Shown piece after piece: positions 25,717-35,512 of a stretch of 64,000 nt of DNA (within the stretch, counting starts at the first letter, position 1; every line of letters begins with the position of its first letter). The position numbers and the translations under genes were made by a program. The DNA is from an uncultured Oscillospiraceae bacterium. Lineage in GTDB: Bacteria > Bacillota > Clostridia > Oscillospirales > Acutalibacteraceae. Under the pieces are notes generated by a model. That model made no database searches and was not told where the DNA came from. It saw only the letters and a program-made list of their open reading frames with translations. Location of the stretch: contig URZE01000005.1 of assembly GCA_900552265.1 (NCBI GenBank), forward strand, positions 1-64,000, given 5' to 3'.

Positions 25717-28700
25717 TTATTTTTCCTTTTTTCTTTGTTTTCGCTGTTTATAGAATATCCACAAACTCAAAGAAATAAGCACAATTATCATCAGCACCAG
25801 AATAAGTCTAAGTGCACTTCCTTGGAAAGTTACTCGATTGTTTCTGCTCTTGTATTTTTCGCTTATATTTCCTTCTACAGTGTTATCATTTGAACCAACT
25901 TCTAAATCATTACCTGCGCCTGTATCATCAAACACAGCTGTTCCTATCGAATTGGATTTACTTGAAGAATTTCCGCCCAAATTTGAAAGAGCATAGTCTT
26001 TAATTAAATCAACATTTGCATCTACTGCATCCAAAAGTGAAGAACGTCCCGGAGTTGACGAGCGGTTCGCTATTATACCCATTGGACTGAATGATGTTGT
26101 TTCAAAAAATACCCTTCCATTACTGAATGTCAATGAGAGATAGTCAATCTTTCCATTTGTGTTTTCATGGATACCCGTAGGTCTTACAAAATACGTTAAA
26201 TCCGGAGAAGGAACGCTTATTACCACTGTTTTATCTTCAGTAAATGAATATTTTCGGTCATTTAATGTATCCCATAAATAAACATCATATAACGACAATA
26301 TATATTCTGAATTCAATTTTTTGTAAATTCTTCCACATACTTCAGCATCTGTCGAAATCGGCACTACAACCAATTTAAGATACCAATCTACGCCATCTAT
26401 CCTTACATCATTACTTACGTGATGAAAGGCTTTTACTTGTTCTTGTAATTTTTTTAAAATATCAGCGTTAGTAATTTTATTTTTATCTTCATCTGATAAA
26501 GAATTATAAATTCGGGAAGCTTCAACCACCGCATTTACATCATCAAGATTTTTCACCGAATCAGGCAAAGTTCCAATTATACTTATTAATTGTGCTTCTT
26601 TGGTCTTTTCAACCCCTATAACAGTAACTGTTTTATTTTCGTCAACACCTGAAACCAGATAAAAACCTGAAGAATCTATTGGTAAAGCTTTATCACCAAG
26701 CATAACTGTTATTGTAGATTTTTCGTAGGCGGGGTAAAGAGAAACTTTGAACTTCAAAGTACCGTTTTGTTCAACTTCATTATCACCTGTTATTATTTTT
26801 CCATCATCATTATAGTAATCAATACCTTCAGTTTTCGTTAACGTTACAGTGTATCTATTTTTACGTATGTTTCCTACTTTAATCGTTATATCTTCAGTTA
26901 TGTTAGGTATTATATACCTACCTGAAGCAAGTTTTTGAGCTGAAGTTTTTGAACTCTTTCCGTTATTTACGATTATAAACATTCCTGCAGCAGAATCATC
27001 ATAAGCGTCGTCAATACTTACACTGAATTCAAAATTATGACCATACTTGACTTTCTGAGAATCAGATATTACCGCTCCAGTATCGTTAAGATAAGTGACA
27101 CCATCAACATTCTCAAAATTTACGTTATAAACTATATTTTCAACATTTTCAACAGATATAGTTTTGTTCTCTTTAACGCCACCAGTGTTACTATTACCTA
27201 CCGTACACTCATACACAAAACTTTCACTCGAAGAACCTGAAACTTTAGATTTTAACAAAGATTCAGAACCCGAATATCCCACACAATTCACTGCTGTGGA
27301 ATCATCCAACTTATACCCAGTCTTAGCTTTTATTTGAAATTTAAAAGTTTCACCGTAGTTAACATTTTTTGTCCCTGAAGAAACAGCTGAATTCCCTTCT
27401 AATATATACTCTGCTCGTTCGCTCGGCAAAAAATTTATAATGTATTGATTTACGGATACATTTTTAACATAAATATTTTTATCTGACATTACATCATTTA
27501 CCGTATAGGTACCCGAATATGGAATTATTTCCCTATCTGCACCACTGTCATCACTGTCATCACTTACATAAACCTTAAAATCGGACTGATTATACTTCTC
27601 ACTAAGACTTATCTGAAATGAAAAGCTGTCACCATAAAGTACACTGCCTATTGAAATTTTATTTCCATCCTGTAAATAGGTTACAACATTAGTATCATTT
27701 ATTTTATTCCCATCTGGATCCTTTGCTTTGTCACCGAAAATTAAGTTATAACTAAATCTATTAATTGTTTCCGAAATATTTTTACTTTCACTGATATTCT
27801 CTATCTTATATAGTTTATAATTACCTGATGAAAATTTATTATCGCAACATTCTTTTATTTTAGCTAAATCTTCAGACAAATTTGTATCATTTTTTATGTC
27901 TATCGGTTCTGTTCCTTCTATTTCCTTTACACTTTCTATATCAAATCCCTTATTCGCTTTTACCGCAAATATATAAGAACTACCTTGCGGAACTGTTACT
28001 GTTCCTTTTATTTCATAATCTTTATGTTTTCCAGATTCGTCTTTCTCAAAACCATAATATTTCATTCCGTCTGTTTCATTAAAGTATAGAGGAATTTTAT
28101 CACGATCAGGAATAACACTTATACAAAAACTTTTCCTCACTTTTTTTACCTTAATTATTAAAGCACCTGCACTATACTCTTTTTTATATGGTACTTTGTT
28201 AGTATAATCTTCCCCATCATCAGGATCACCTATATCTAATTTATTGCCATTTTCATCTGTACGCTTTATAACATATTCATTGTCGGCATTTTTAATCATT
28301 TCATAAATCTTTACGTCACTTTCACTACTAAAATTATATTCATCTTTAGGTTCAATCTTTATCTCTAACGCGCCATCATAACCAATTTTTACTCCCTGTT
28401 TCATCACTTTATTCTCATCATTATAAGTGCATTCAAAGTTATTTCCAAAAAAAGAACTACTATTTACAAAATTCTCTGCTGTTAAATCTTTAACCTGACC
28501 CTCAGGGTAATCCACAACTACACATTGATCTGGATAAACTATATTCGCAAACGATATATCATTTGTTGAATTAGGAGTTACGTTCTCATTGAAAGTTACT
28601 TCAATAATTCTACTTTTTAATAAATTATCATTGATGTCATAGTCAACCCGTCTATTATTCTTCTTAACTTTGTAATTAACAATTCCTGTACCTAATTCAT

Positions 28701-30708
28701 TCACTATTACTCCTGAATCTTCTAATCTTTCTATATCAGTTTTAGTTAGAATATTATTTTTTATTCCTCCATCCTCTCCTAAGCGAACAAAATAATATTC
28801 AGGTACACCATATGTTGCAGTATACTCAACATGTGGTTGGTTTTTAAGATCAATCGTATCATTGTCTGATCCTATATATTTACCATCTTCAGTTCCTTTT
28901 TTAATAGGCATAATCTGAACTGAACAATCGATACCCTCAGATCTATAAAATTTCAATTTACAATCATAACCCGTTACAGTAGAAGAATTTAAATTTATTT
29001 CAAGGTCACCAACTACGCGTGTAATGTCAACGTAAACGTATGCAAACGCATCCTCAAATCCATTATGGCCACCGCCTTCTTTATCATCTTGTTCAAATTT
29101 ATACATTATTACTCCATCTGGCGCAGCGGACTTTACTGAATCTATATTAGTAATTAACTCTTTGATAGGTCCATTATTTTCATCACGATCTCCTCCATAA
29201 GTTCCTTGATATATTCCATTTAATTTATTAAATCTATACCATTTTTTTAATTCAATACGGAATGCAAAAGATTTTCCATGTGGACAATAATCACTTGCCA
29301 TATAATCACCGTTGTATTTTAATGGACTACCATTTAGACCCTTTAGGTATTCATAGTCCGATCCACTACCGTTAGGCTCATATTCACATATTTTAATATC
29401 AGCAATGTCCGAGAGATTTCCTTTATCTAAACTAAATTTAACATCATACTTATTTAGGGTTATATTGCATATATATATCTCAACAAACTCTTTATCAGCG
29501 TAATATTTGATTTCATCTTCTCCTAAAGTAACTTCTATTACTGCAGAACCTGCAGTCGACTCTTCTTCATTTGATTTTGTTTCTTGGTCATTCTGGTCAG
29601 TCAATAATTTTAAATTTATACTTGATTTATTATATTTATTCTCCATTTTTATTGTAAATTTTCGAGGAGTTTTGTATTCCATTAATATACTTTTTATGTC
29701 GATAGGACTTTCTGAATTTTCAAGGTATACTTTTGCAACATCATTTTTTACAAAGCCATTTTCATCATTATAGTCTCCAATTTCACTCATAAATTTGATC
29801 TTATATTTGTCAAAAACTATATTGTCAATTTTAAAAGTTGTATCTTCTGTAAATTTGCTAATGTCGATAATTATGCTCTTTACAGGATGGTACTTTTCTT
29901 CTTCTGTTTTTAATTCACACTGAACATTCTCATCATTACCATCACTTTTTACTAATTTTACATTTACAAATGATGCGGTTTTATCAGCGTAAAAAACATA
30001 TCCTAATTTAGGAGTAACAATTATACTTTTGTCAATTCCACTTTCAACATCTTCTATGGTATAATCTTCTCCATCATTACCCTCAATTAAATTACCTCTA
30101 AAACTGACAGTTGCACGATCTGCAAGACAATATTCCCCATTACCTTTCAGCGTAACATCAAATTTATTAATTACCAAAAACCTGATACAAATAGATCCTA
30201 CATTACTTTCTGTACCTGTAAGATTTAAGTTATCCAAACTAATTGTTATTATTTCTTCAGATGGTTCTAGAGATCCTTCAAAACTTAAATCAGCTGTCCC
30301 TACAACATTACCATCTTCACCCATAGCACAGTAATAAGAAGTAGTAGTTTTAAATTTTCTATTTTTTATCTTAATTTGTACACTGCCACTTCCTATCTTA
30401 ATTCCGTCGTTTTGCCAATTATGCCAGTTTGTTCCATCATCTACAGAATAATACATTTCCTCACAAAAATTTCCAATACTTTGGTTGTCCAAAAGTTCTC
30501 CATTAATATTACAAAATTCTATTTTCAGTGGGTAATCAGCTTCGGCACCATAAACCACATTATCATTTCCAAATGAGTAAAAACACACAAAAAGTGCAAC
30601 ACAACACGCCACGGCAAAAAACATCCACCCCATTAATGTGTTCAATACCTCAACTATATTCCTATTTTTAGTTTTCCACTTTTCAACATTAAAAAATTTT
30701 TTCATCAT
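25717..30708 (-). CDS. Giant repeat-containing membrane-anchored surface protein
   Basis: About 1660 residues, predicted exported. Near the N-terminus is a hydrophobic segment (MGWMFFAVACCVALFVCF) with a likely cut after VVYGAEA. The body is about ten divergent beta-rich repeats of 90-150 residues, each beginning with a strand such as NQYIINF, YNVNF or RYTVTLT and containing a F-x-F/V-x-V core before a conserved aromatic residue. A helical segment with NSLSDEDKNKIT near residue 1340 resembles FIVAR-type linkers. The C-terminus is one membrane helix (LILVLMIIVLISLSLWIFY) with a Lys/Arg tail; no sortase motif precedes it. ATG 30708 has ggggag ten bases upstream; an earlier GTG at 30768 lacks a site. 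Probably an adhesin or S-layer-like protein. The XRE gene follows it. Confidence 0.8.
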   Translation of the reverse strand: MMKKFFNVEKWKTKNRNIVEVLNTLMGWMFFAVACCVALFVCFYSFGNDNVVYGAEADYPLKIEFCNINGELLDNQSIGNFCEEMYYSVDDGTNWHNWQNDGIKIGSGSVQIKIKNRKFKTTTSYYCAMGEDGNVVGTADLSFEGSLEPSEEIITISLDNLNLTGTESNVGSICIRFLVINKFDVTLKGNGEYCLADRATVSFRGNLIEGNDGEDYTIEDVESGIDKSIIVTPKLGYVFYADKTASFVNVKLVKSDGNDENVQCELKTEEEKYHPVKSIIIDISKFTEDTTFKIDNIVFDKYKIKFMSEIGDYNDENGFVKNDVAKVYLENSESPIDIKSILMEYKTPRKFTIKMENKYNKSSINLKLLTDQNDQETKSNEEESTAGSAVIEVTLGEDEIKYYADKEFVEIYICNITLNKYDVKFSLDKGNLSDIADIKICEYEPNGSGSDYEYLKGLNGSPLKYNGDYMASDYCPHGKSFAFRIELKKWYRFNKLNGIYQGTYGGDRDENNGPIKELITNIDSVKSAAPDGVIMYKFEQDDKEGGGHNGFEDAFAYVYVDITRVVGDLEINLNSSTVTGYDCKLKFYRSEGIDCSVQIMPIKKGTEDGKYIGSDNDTIDLKNQPHVEYTATYGVPEYYFVRLGEDGGIKNNILTKTDIERLEDSGVIVNELGTGIVNYKVKKNNRRVDYDINDNLLKSRIIEVTFNENVTPNSTNDISFANIVYPDQCVVVDYPEGQVKDLTAENFVNSSSFFGNNFECTYNDENKVMKQGVKIGYDGALEIKIEPKDEYNFSSESDVKIYEMIKNADNEYVIKRTDENGNKLDIGDPDDGEDYTNKVPYKKEYSAGALIIKVKKVRKSFCISVIPDRDKIPLYFNETDGMKYYGFEKDESGKHKDYEIKGTVTVPQGSSYIFAVKANKGFDIESVKEIEGTEPIDIKNDTNLSEDLAKIKECCDNKFSSGNYKLYKIENISESKNISETINRFSYNLIFGDKAKDPDGNKINDTNVVTYLQDGNKISIGSVLYGDSFSFQISLSEKYNQSDFKVYVSDDSDDSGADREIIPYSGTYTVNDVMSDKNIYVKNVSVNQYIINFLPSERAEYILEGNSAVSSGTKNVNYGETFKFQIKAKTGYKLDDSTAVNCVGYSGSESLLKSKVSGSSSESFVYECTVGNSNTGGVKENKTISVENVENIVYNVNFENVDGVTYLNDTGAVISDSQKVKYGHNFEFSVSIDDAYDDSAAGMFIIVNNGKSSKTSAQKLASGRYIIPNITEDITIKVGNIRKNRYTVTLTKTEGIDYYNDDGKIITGDNEVEQNGTLKFKVSLYPAYEKSTITVMLGDKALPIDSSGFYLVSGVDENKTVTVIGVEKTKEAQLISIIGTLPDSVKNLDDVNAVVEASRIYNSLSDEDKNKITNADILKKLQEQVKAFHHVSNDVRIDGVDWYLKLVVVPISTDAEVCGRIYKKLNSEYILSLYDVYLWDTLNDRKYSFTEDKTVVISVPSPDLTYFVRPTGIHENTNGKIDYLSLTFSNGRVFFETTSFSPMGIIANRSSTPGRSSLLDAVDANVDLIKDYALSNLGGNSSSKSNSIGTAVFDDTGAGNDLEVGSNDNTVEGNISEKYKSRNNRVTFQGSALRLILVLMIIVLISLSLWIFYKQRKQRKKEK

Positions 30709-30795
30709 CTTCACCATTCTCCCCATAAAATTATGTTTATATGATACCTTTTTTAAATTATTTTTCACATTTTAATATTGAATATATTTAAAAAT

Positions 30796-30824
30796 ATTAT
30801 ATCATGCACTATTACAATTTTCAA
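30796..30824 (-). promoter_or_regulatory. Promoter of the giant surface-protein gene
   Basis: Minus strand -35 TTGAAA (30824-30819), 17-base spacer, -10 TATAAT (30801-30796). About 90 bases before the chosen start codon. Confidence 0.6.
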
Positions 30825-30855
30825 CACAAATATATCTATATACAACAAATTTATA

Positions 30856-30872
30856 ATAGTTGATAATTATTA
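30856..30872 (+). promoter_or_regulatory. Candidate XRE operator, copy 2
   Basis: ATAGTTGATAATTATTA matches the element over the XRE promoter at 16 of 17 positions, in opposite orientation. It lies about 32 bases upstream of the surface-gene -35 box, a position that could serve activation or repression by looping. Confidence 0.4.
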
Positions 30873-30900
30873 TTGGCAATAACTCATATTTAATGTAAGA

Positions 30901-30940
30901 CAAAAAAGCCATTTAAAAGCAACAAAACTCTTAAATAGCT
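30901..30940 (-). terminator. Terminator of the trxA-trxB operon
   Basis: On the minus strand agctatttaa pairs with ttaaatggct (one G-T pair) and is followed by tttttt. It lies about 36 bases after the trxB stop. Confidence 0.65.
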
Positions 30941-30975
30941 ATTTAACTAATATACAATTTTATCAAAAAGTAAGG

Positions 30976-31890
30976 TTACTGTGCGATTCGTCTTACAAAA
31001 TTTGCAGCTGCATTACCCGCAACAGCTCCATCGCCCACAGCAGTAGCAATTTGTCGCAACGGCTTAACTCTACAATCACCCGCAACAAATACGCCTTTCA
31101 AATTTGTTTTGCAGTCTTCAGAGCAATTAAAATAATCACCATCCGTCATATCAATTTTTCCTCGATATATCTCATTACACGGCTGATAACCTATTGCAAT
31201 AAACACTCCCTCAATTTGCAAAATTTTATCAATTTCTCCACTGCTAACCACAACGAATTCAACAACCTTGTCACCTTTTATCTCTTTTACAACACTTTCA
31301 AACATTATTTCTATATTTGAAGTTTTTTTCACAGTGTCAACCAAAATTTTTTCTCCACGAAATTCTTTCTTTCTTACAATCATAGTAACTTTATGACAAA
31401 TTCCTGACAAATAGAGAGCATCTTCAAGCGCTGTATTTCCTCCGCCCACAATTACAACCGACTTACCCTTAAAAAATGCTCCGTCACAGGTTGCACAATA
31501 AGAAACTCCTTTACCAGAAAATTCTTTTTCTCCAACACAACCCAACATTCTCCGCTTCAAACCGTTAGCAATTATTACAGCCTGAGATAAAATTTTTTCT
31601 CCACCTGAAATCACAGTTTCTTTTGATTCATTTTCGAAATTCACATCGATTACTTCTCCGAAAACAAACTTTATTCCTAAATTTGTTGCCTGTTCATAAA
31701 GTGTTTGAGCAAAATCTGCACCCGATATTTTGACAAATCCCGGATAATTTTCAATAGTTTCTATGATAGACGTCTGCCCCCCATAGATATTCTTTTCAAC
31801 AACTGTAACCTTGAATCCCGCTCTCGCAGCGTAAATAGCAGCCGTAATTCCTGCCGGTCCAGCTCCTATTATCAGTATATCAGTTATCAT
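30976..31890 (-). CDS. trxB: Thioredoxin reductase
   Basis: NADPH-dependent flavoenzyme that reduces thioredoxin. The FAD-binding GAGPAGITAAIYAAR is at the N-terminus, the redox-active CATCDG near residue 135, the NADPH loop GGGNTALEDALYL near 155 and the C-terminal FAD motif VFVAGDCR. About 304 residues from ATG 31890 with agaggtg seven bases upstream. It follows trxA by about 36 bp on the same strand, so the enzyme and its substrate form one operon. Confidence 0.96.
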   Translation of the reverse strand: MITDILIIGAGPAGITAAIYAARAGFKVTVVEKNIYGGQTSIIETIENYPGFVKISGADFAQTLYEQATNLGIKFVFGEVIDVNFENESKETVISGGEKILSQAVIIANGLKRRMLGCVGEKEFSGKGVSYCATCDGAFFKGKSVVIVGGGNTALEDALYLSGICHKVTMIVRKKEFRGEKILVDTVKKTSNIEIMFESVVKEIKGDKVVEFVVVSSGEIDKILQIEGVFIAIGYQPCNEIYRGKIDMTDGDYFNCSEDCKTNLKGVFVAGDCRVKPLRQIATAVGDGAVAGNAAANFVRRIAQ

Positions 31891-31926
31891 TTTCACACCT
31901 CTTTACAATCCACACCCATACAATTT

Positions 31927-32256
31927 TTAAATTTTTACATAAAAATCTGATTTTATCAAATCAAAAATTTTCTCTTCGGGCATAAATCCTGTTTCACGTC
32001 TAATTAATTCTCCATTCAAAAAGAACAGCAATGTTGGAACTGACATTATTTCATACTTGTTTGCAAGTTCGGGATACTTATCAATATCAATTTTAACAAT
32101 TTCTAAACTATCACCCAGTTTTTCAGAAATTTTCTCCAACACCGGACTAAGCATTTTACAAGGACCACACCATGAGGCAAAAAAATCGATTATTACCGGC
32201 TTAGAAATATTTTTTAATTCTTTTTCAATATTTTCTACTTTTAATTCTGTATCCAC
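31927..32256 (-). CDS. trxA: Thioredoxin
   Basis: Small disulfide reductase. The active site is FFASWCGPCKM near residue 30, and the cis-proline loop SVPTLLFF is present. 109 residues from GTG 32256, which has an aggagagg site six bases upstream; an ATG-initiated extension to 32301 has no site. Transcribed with trxB after it. Confidence 0.95.
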   Translation of the reverse strand: MDTELKVENIEKELKNISKPVIIDFFASWCGPCKMLSPVLEKISEKLGDSLEIVKIDIDKYPELANKYEIMSVPTLLFFLNGELIRRETGFMPEEKIFDLIKSDFYVKI

Positions 32257-32308
32257 TTTGATCCTCTCCTTAAAATATACGTTATTAATAGTATTATTCA
32301 CAAATAAG

Positions 32309-33598
32309 TTACTTAAATAACCCTTCTATAAAATTTTCTCTTACGCAAGACAAATATGTTTTTACAATCTTACCTCTGACATCGTACGGAAATCGAGTCT
32401 TTACTGAAATATAGTTAGGCGTATAACCTTCATAAAATCCCAAATCATCAACTGTTTCATACAAGACGTCAGCAAAATTCTCCAAAAAACCACTAAGAAC
32501 AATTTTACTTCTTTTATCAGATTTTTCAATCACTTTTTTAACTCTCTCAGCTTTTGTATTCCTGCTTATTTGATTCTCCATAGCAGCTGCCGGAGTGTTA
32601 GGACGTGGAGAATAAGGAAACACATGTACTTTCAAAAATTCTGCTTCATCGATAATTCTGATCGTATCATTAAAATCTTCTTCAGTCTCACCTGGAAATC
32701 CCACCATAATATCAGTTGTAATTGAAGCGTCTTTAAAGGTAGATCTGAGCTTATTTACAACTTTAAGATATTCTTCTCTATTATATCGCCTTCTCATAAT
32801 TTTTAATATTTTATCCGAACCGCTCTGTAAGGATAAGTGAAACTGGGGACAAAGTTTCGATTCTTTTGAAAGCTCATTTATTAAATCATCCGTCATCAAA
32901 TCCGGTTCAAGAGAGCCTAATCGAATTCTCTCAATTCCGGGAATTTCAGCAACAACGTGAACCGCATCTGCAAGATTACAACCCAAATCAAATCCATAAG
33001 ATGAAAGATTTATTCCTACAAGAACAATTTCCTTGTAACCGTTTTCGGAAATCATTAGTGCATCATTTCTTAACTGTTCAATCGATTTTGAACGAACACG
33101 TCCACGGGCATATGGAATAATACAATAACTGCAAAATCTATTACATCCGTCTTGTATTTTCAAAAAAGCACGAGAACGATTTTGAGAATGATTTACTACA
33201 CCATTTTCAAATTTAATTAAATTTTTTATCGGCTCTATATTAAATATTTGATTTTTTTTATATAAAAATTCACTCACCATTTTAGGAATCAACGATTTAT
33301 TACTGTTTCCCACAATTATATCGATGTCCTTAATTTTTTGAGCAATATCGGGTTCAGCTTGAGGCATACACCCTGTAAGAGCCAAAATACAATTCTTATT
33401 TATTCTTTTTACTCTATGTATGGTTTGACGAAGTTTACGGTCACTTTCACCTGTCACAGTACAGGAGTTTATTATTACCACTTCAGCTGAATCAAATCCC
33501 GAAACAAAATTAAAATTCTCTTTTGTCATGGCCTCACGTATATCTTCAGATTCACACTGATTAACTTTGCAACCAAATGTAATAATATTAAAAGTCAT
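32309..33598 (-). CDS. mtaB: tRNA t6A37 methylthiotransferase MtaB
   Basis: Radical-SAM enzyme that adds a methylthio group to t6A at position 37 of tRNAs reading ANN codons. The N-terminal cluster-binding cysteines are in FGCKVNQCES, NSCTVT and LTGCMPQ; the radical-SAM motif is CNRFCSYC. 429 residues from ATG 33598 with ggag eight bases upstream. The reading frame remains open upstream to 33706, but that extension runs through the tRNA-Val gene and is not coding. Confidence 0.93.
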   Translation of the reverse strand: MTFNIITFGCKVNQCESEDIREAMTKENFNFVSGFDSAEVVIINSCTVTGESDRKLRQTIHRVKRINKNCILALTGCMPQAEPDIAQKIKDIDIIVGNSNKSLIPKMVSEFLYKKNQIFNIEPIKNLIKFENGVVNHSQNRSRAFLKIQDGCNRFCSYCIIPYARGRVRSKSIEQLRNDALMISENGYKEIVLVGINLSSYGFDLGCNLADAVHVVAEIPGIERIRLGSLEPDLMTDDLINELSKESKLCPQFHLSLQSGSDKILKIMRRRYNREEYLKVVNKLRSTFKDASITTDIMVGFPGETEEDFNDTIRIIDEAEFLKVHVFPYSPRPNTPAAAMENQISRNTKAERVKKVIEKSDKRSKIVLSGFLENFADVLYETVDDLGFYEGYTPNYISVKTRFPYDVRGKIVKTYLSCVRENFIEGLFK

Positions 33599-33666
33599 AT
33601 GAATATCTCCAAAATTAAGTAAAAAATATAGCCCCCTAACACCGGGAGCTCTGTATTTAATAAATT

Positions 33667-33742
33667 TGGTGGACGTTAACGGACTCGAACCGCTGACCCT
33701 TCGCACGTCAAGCGAATGCTCTACCAGCTGAGCTAAACGTCC
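33667..33742 (-). tRNA. tRNA-Val (anticodon GAC)
   Basis: A full cloverleaf on the minus strand: acceptor arms GGACGTT and AACGTCC, D-stem GCTC/GAGC, anticodon stem TTCGC/GCGAA around loop TTGACGT, T-arm loop TTCGAGT, discriminator A and templated CCA. Confidence 0.95.
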
Positions 33743-33765
33743 TCAACAAATTTATTATAACATAT

Positions 33766-33809
33766 AAAAATAAAAATGCAAACTAAATTTTTAAAAAATC
33801 TAGTCTGCA
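33766..33809 (-). terminator. Terminator of the GG-leader gene pair
   Basis: On the minus strand tgcagactagattttt pairs with the later aaaaatttagtttgca, with two G-T pairs, and runs into tttttattttt. It lies right after the stop at 33818. Confidence 0.75.
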
Positions 33810-33817
33810 TAAAACTA

Positions 33818-35491
33818 TTACTCTAAAATCCCCAATTTTGCAAATCTTTCACGTATACCTCTAAACTGTTCTGTCAGTTTAGGATCATCCTTGAGTAAAA
33901 TATCATAACACCACTTACCGTGGGAACTCGTAATTTTTTTATCTCTATATTCCTTTGCCCTTCCAAAAGCACCACTCAACAATGCTTCGTCCTCTTCCGT
34001 AGCTATTCCTTGTTCTTTATTTTCAAGAGCTCTATTTAAGTCATTCTCTAAATTTATGCGTCTCGCACCTTTCTCGATATCATACTTTACATCCCAACTT
34101 ATTACAAATTTCGGAGCTGCTCCAGATCCACCTGCCATCATTCCCGCATCTGGAGAACTAAACTTATCCATATATGCTGAAGCCTTATCCGGGTCATTCA
34201 TCGCATCCAGCGCTGCTAAATATTCCATCTCTAAACTTCTTGCTTCTGATCCTAATTCTTCTGCCTTTCCAAACGAATCATTAATTTCACGTAATTTCGA
34301 ATCTTTGCTTACTACAATTCCTTTTGCTTTGCTTATTATATCATCGAGCCTTTTCCTGTATTCTGCAACTTTATCTATCACTGACTTCTGTTGTGGCGTC
34401 ATATCATCTTTTGCAGTCGGTACTTTTCCCAATCGTTTTTCCAACTCCACCATGTCATTCTTAACTACATCTATTGCATTTATCTGTCTACCTGCTATTA
34501 AGACAGCCATTTTATCCTTTTCCTTTGATTTAGAACCTTCTCTCGCAGATTCCTCGACACTTCTACCAGATTTTTTATCAATAACTAATTTCTTTGGTTC
34601 AAATGGTGCTGGCGGTGGCGGTGGCGGTGGCGGTGCTGCTGGCGGTGCTGCTGGCGGTACTACACCCCTCCCTGCATTGTCGTAAATTTTTTTCGCATTA
34701 ACAAAATCTTCTTTCCACTTCTTTAATTGATCAGAAGTCATACCTGATTTATCTGCATACCTTATTCTACGCCAACTATCATATGCATCTCTTTGTTCTC
34801 TTGACATATTCTCTTCTTGTTTTTTTGTCAACACCGGAAGATTGATTTCAAAATCTACCTCATCTTCATGTTTACGTTCAGGTGACATCACTTCTGACAC
34901 CCGTCTCCTTACTAATGAACCCGGTGCTTCATTGTTTTCCTCTGATAACGAATCCAGTACTTTATCGTTTCCCTCTGATGTTGATTTATTATATTTAACT
35001 GCAGCAACCACTACAATAACAGTAGCAAGAGTGGCAGCAGTCACTATAAAACTCGAAATGACTGGATGATTATTAAACCATTCTTTTGTTTCACCCCATT
35101 TACTGGAAATAAATTCTTTACTATCAGAGACAAATTTTTTAAAACGACTAGTAGAAGGCTGTCCCTCACCCGGATTTGTAGCACTCGCTGAAGGTGCAGA
35201 TAATGGTAAAAGCATTAATGCAGCCAATCCAGCAGACGTTGCCTTTTTCCCAAATTCGGCAGCACCTCCTGACACATTTACCAAAGTATCTTCATTTACT
35301 TTCTCCACTCCCAATAATGAATAATCTTCAAGCAATTTCGCTACACTTTCATCAAATTCTTCTTCACTTATACTACTATCTTTACTCAACACAAACTCAT
35401 ACATATCATCCATTGTTTCTTGTTCTAAAAATTTCTTCAATTCTTCTCTATCTTCCGATATTTTTACCAGTATTTTTTCTGTTTTATTCAT
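33818..35491 (-). CDS. Long protein with Nif11-like double-glycine leader and polyproline region
   Basis: About 557 residues, no known full-length family. Residues 1-75 resemble a Nif11-type RiPP leader: acidic, helical, with SISEEEFDESV and ending LVNVSGG just before Ala. Directly after GG comes a second export-like stretch: GKKATSAGLAALMLLPLSAP ending near ASA. A membrane helix follows (FIVTAATLATVIVVVAAV, near residue 150). The rest is charged and probably helical, broken by a PPAAPPAAPPPPPPPPAP segment near residue 285. Residues 1-165 are closely shared with the gene upstream while the C-terminal parts differ. ATG 35491 has aggagg nine bases upstream. Second gene of a two-gene unit; no C39 exporter or modifying enzyme is within the window. 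Function unknown. Confidence 0.8.
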   Translation of the reverse strand: MNKTEKILVKISEDREELKKFLEQETMDDMYEFVLSKDSSISEEEFDESVAKLLEDYSLLGVEKVNEDTLVNVSGGAAEFGKKATSAGLAALMLLPLSAPSASATNPGEGQPSTSRFKKFVSDSKEFISSKWGETKEWFNNHPVISSFIVTAATLATVIVVVAAVKYNKSTSEGNDKVLDSLSEENNEAPGSLVRRRVSEVMSPERKHEDEVDFEINLPVLTKKQEENMSREQRDAYDSWRRIRYADKSGMTSDQLKKWKEDFVNAKKIYDNAGRGVVPPAAPPAAPPPPPPPPAPFEPKKLVIDKKSGRSVEESAREGSKSKEKDKMAVLIAGRQINAIDVVKNDMVELEKRLGKVPTAKDDMTPQQKSVIDKVAEYRKRLDDIISKAKGIVVSKDSKLREINDSFGKAEELGSEARSLEMEYLAALDAMNDPDKASAYMDKFSSPDAGMMAGGSGAAPKFVISWDVKYDIEKGARRINLENDLNRALENKEQGIATEEDEALLSGAFGRAKEYRDKKITSSHGKWCYDILLKDDPKLTEQFRGIRERFAKLGILE

Positions 35492-35512
35492 TCCTTTCAT
35501 CCTCCTTAATAA

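Noticed and set aside
33599..33706. N-terminal extension of mtaB
   Set aside because: It runs through part of the tRNA-Val gene; the family start and ribosome site are at 33598.
34056..34685. 209-codon + strand frame with a poly-glycine run
   Set aside because: Mirror of the proline-rich region of the minus-strand GG-leader gene; no ribosome site or family match.
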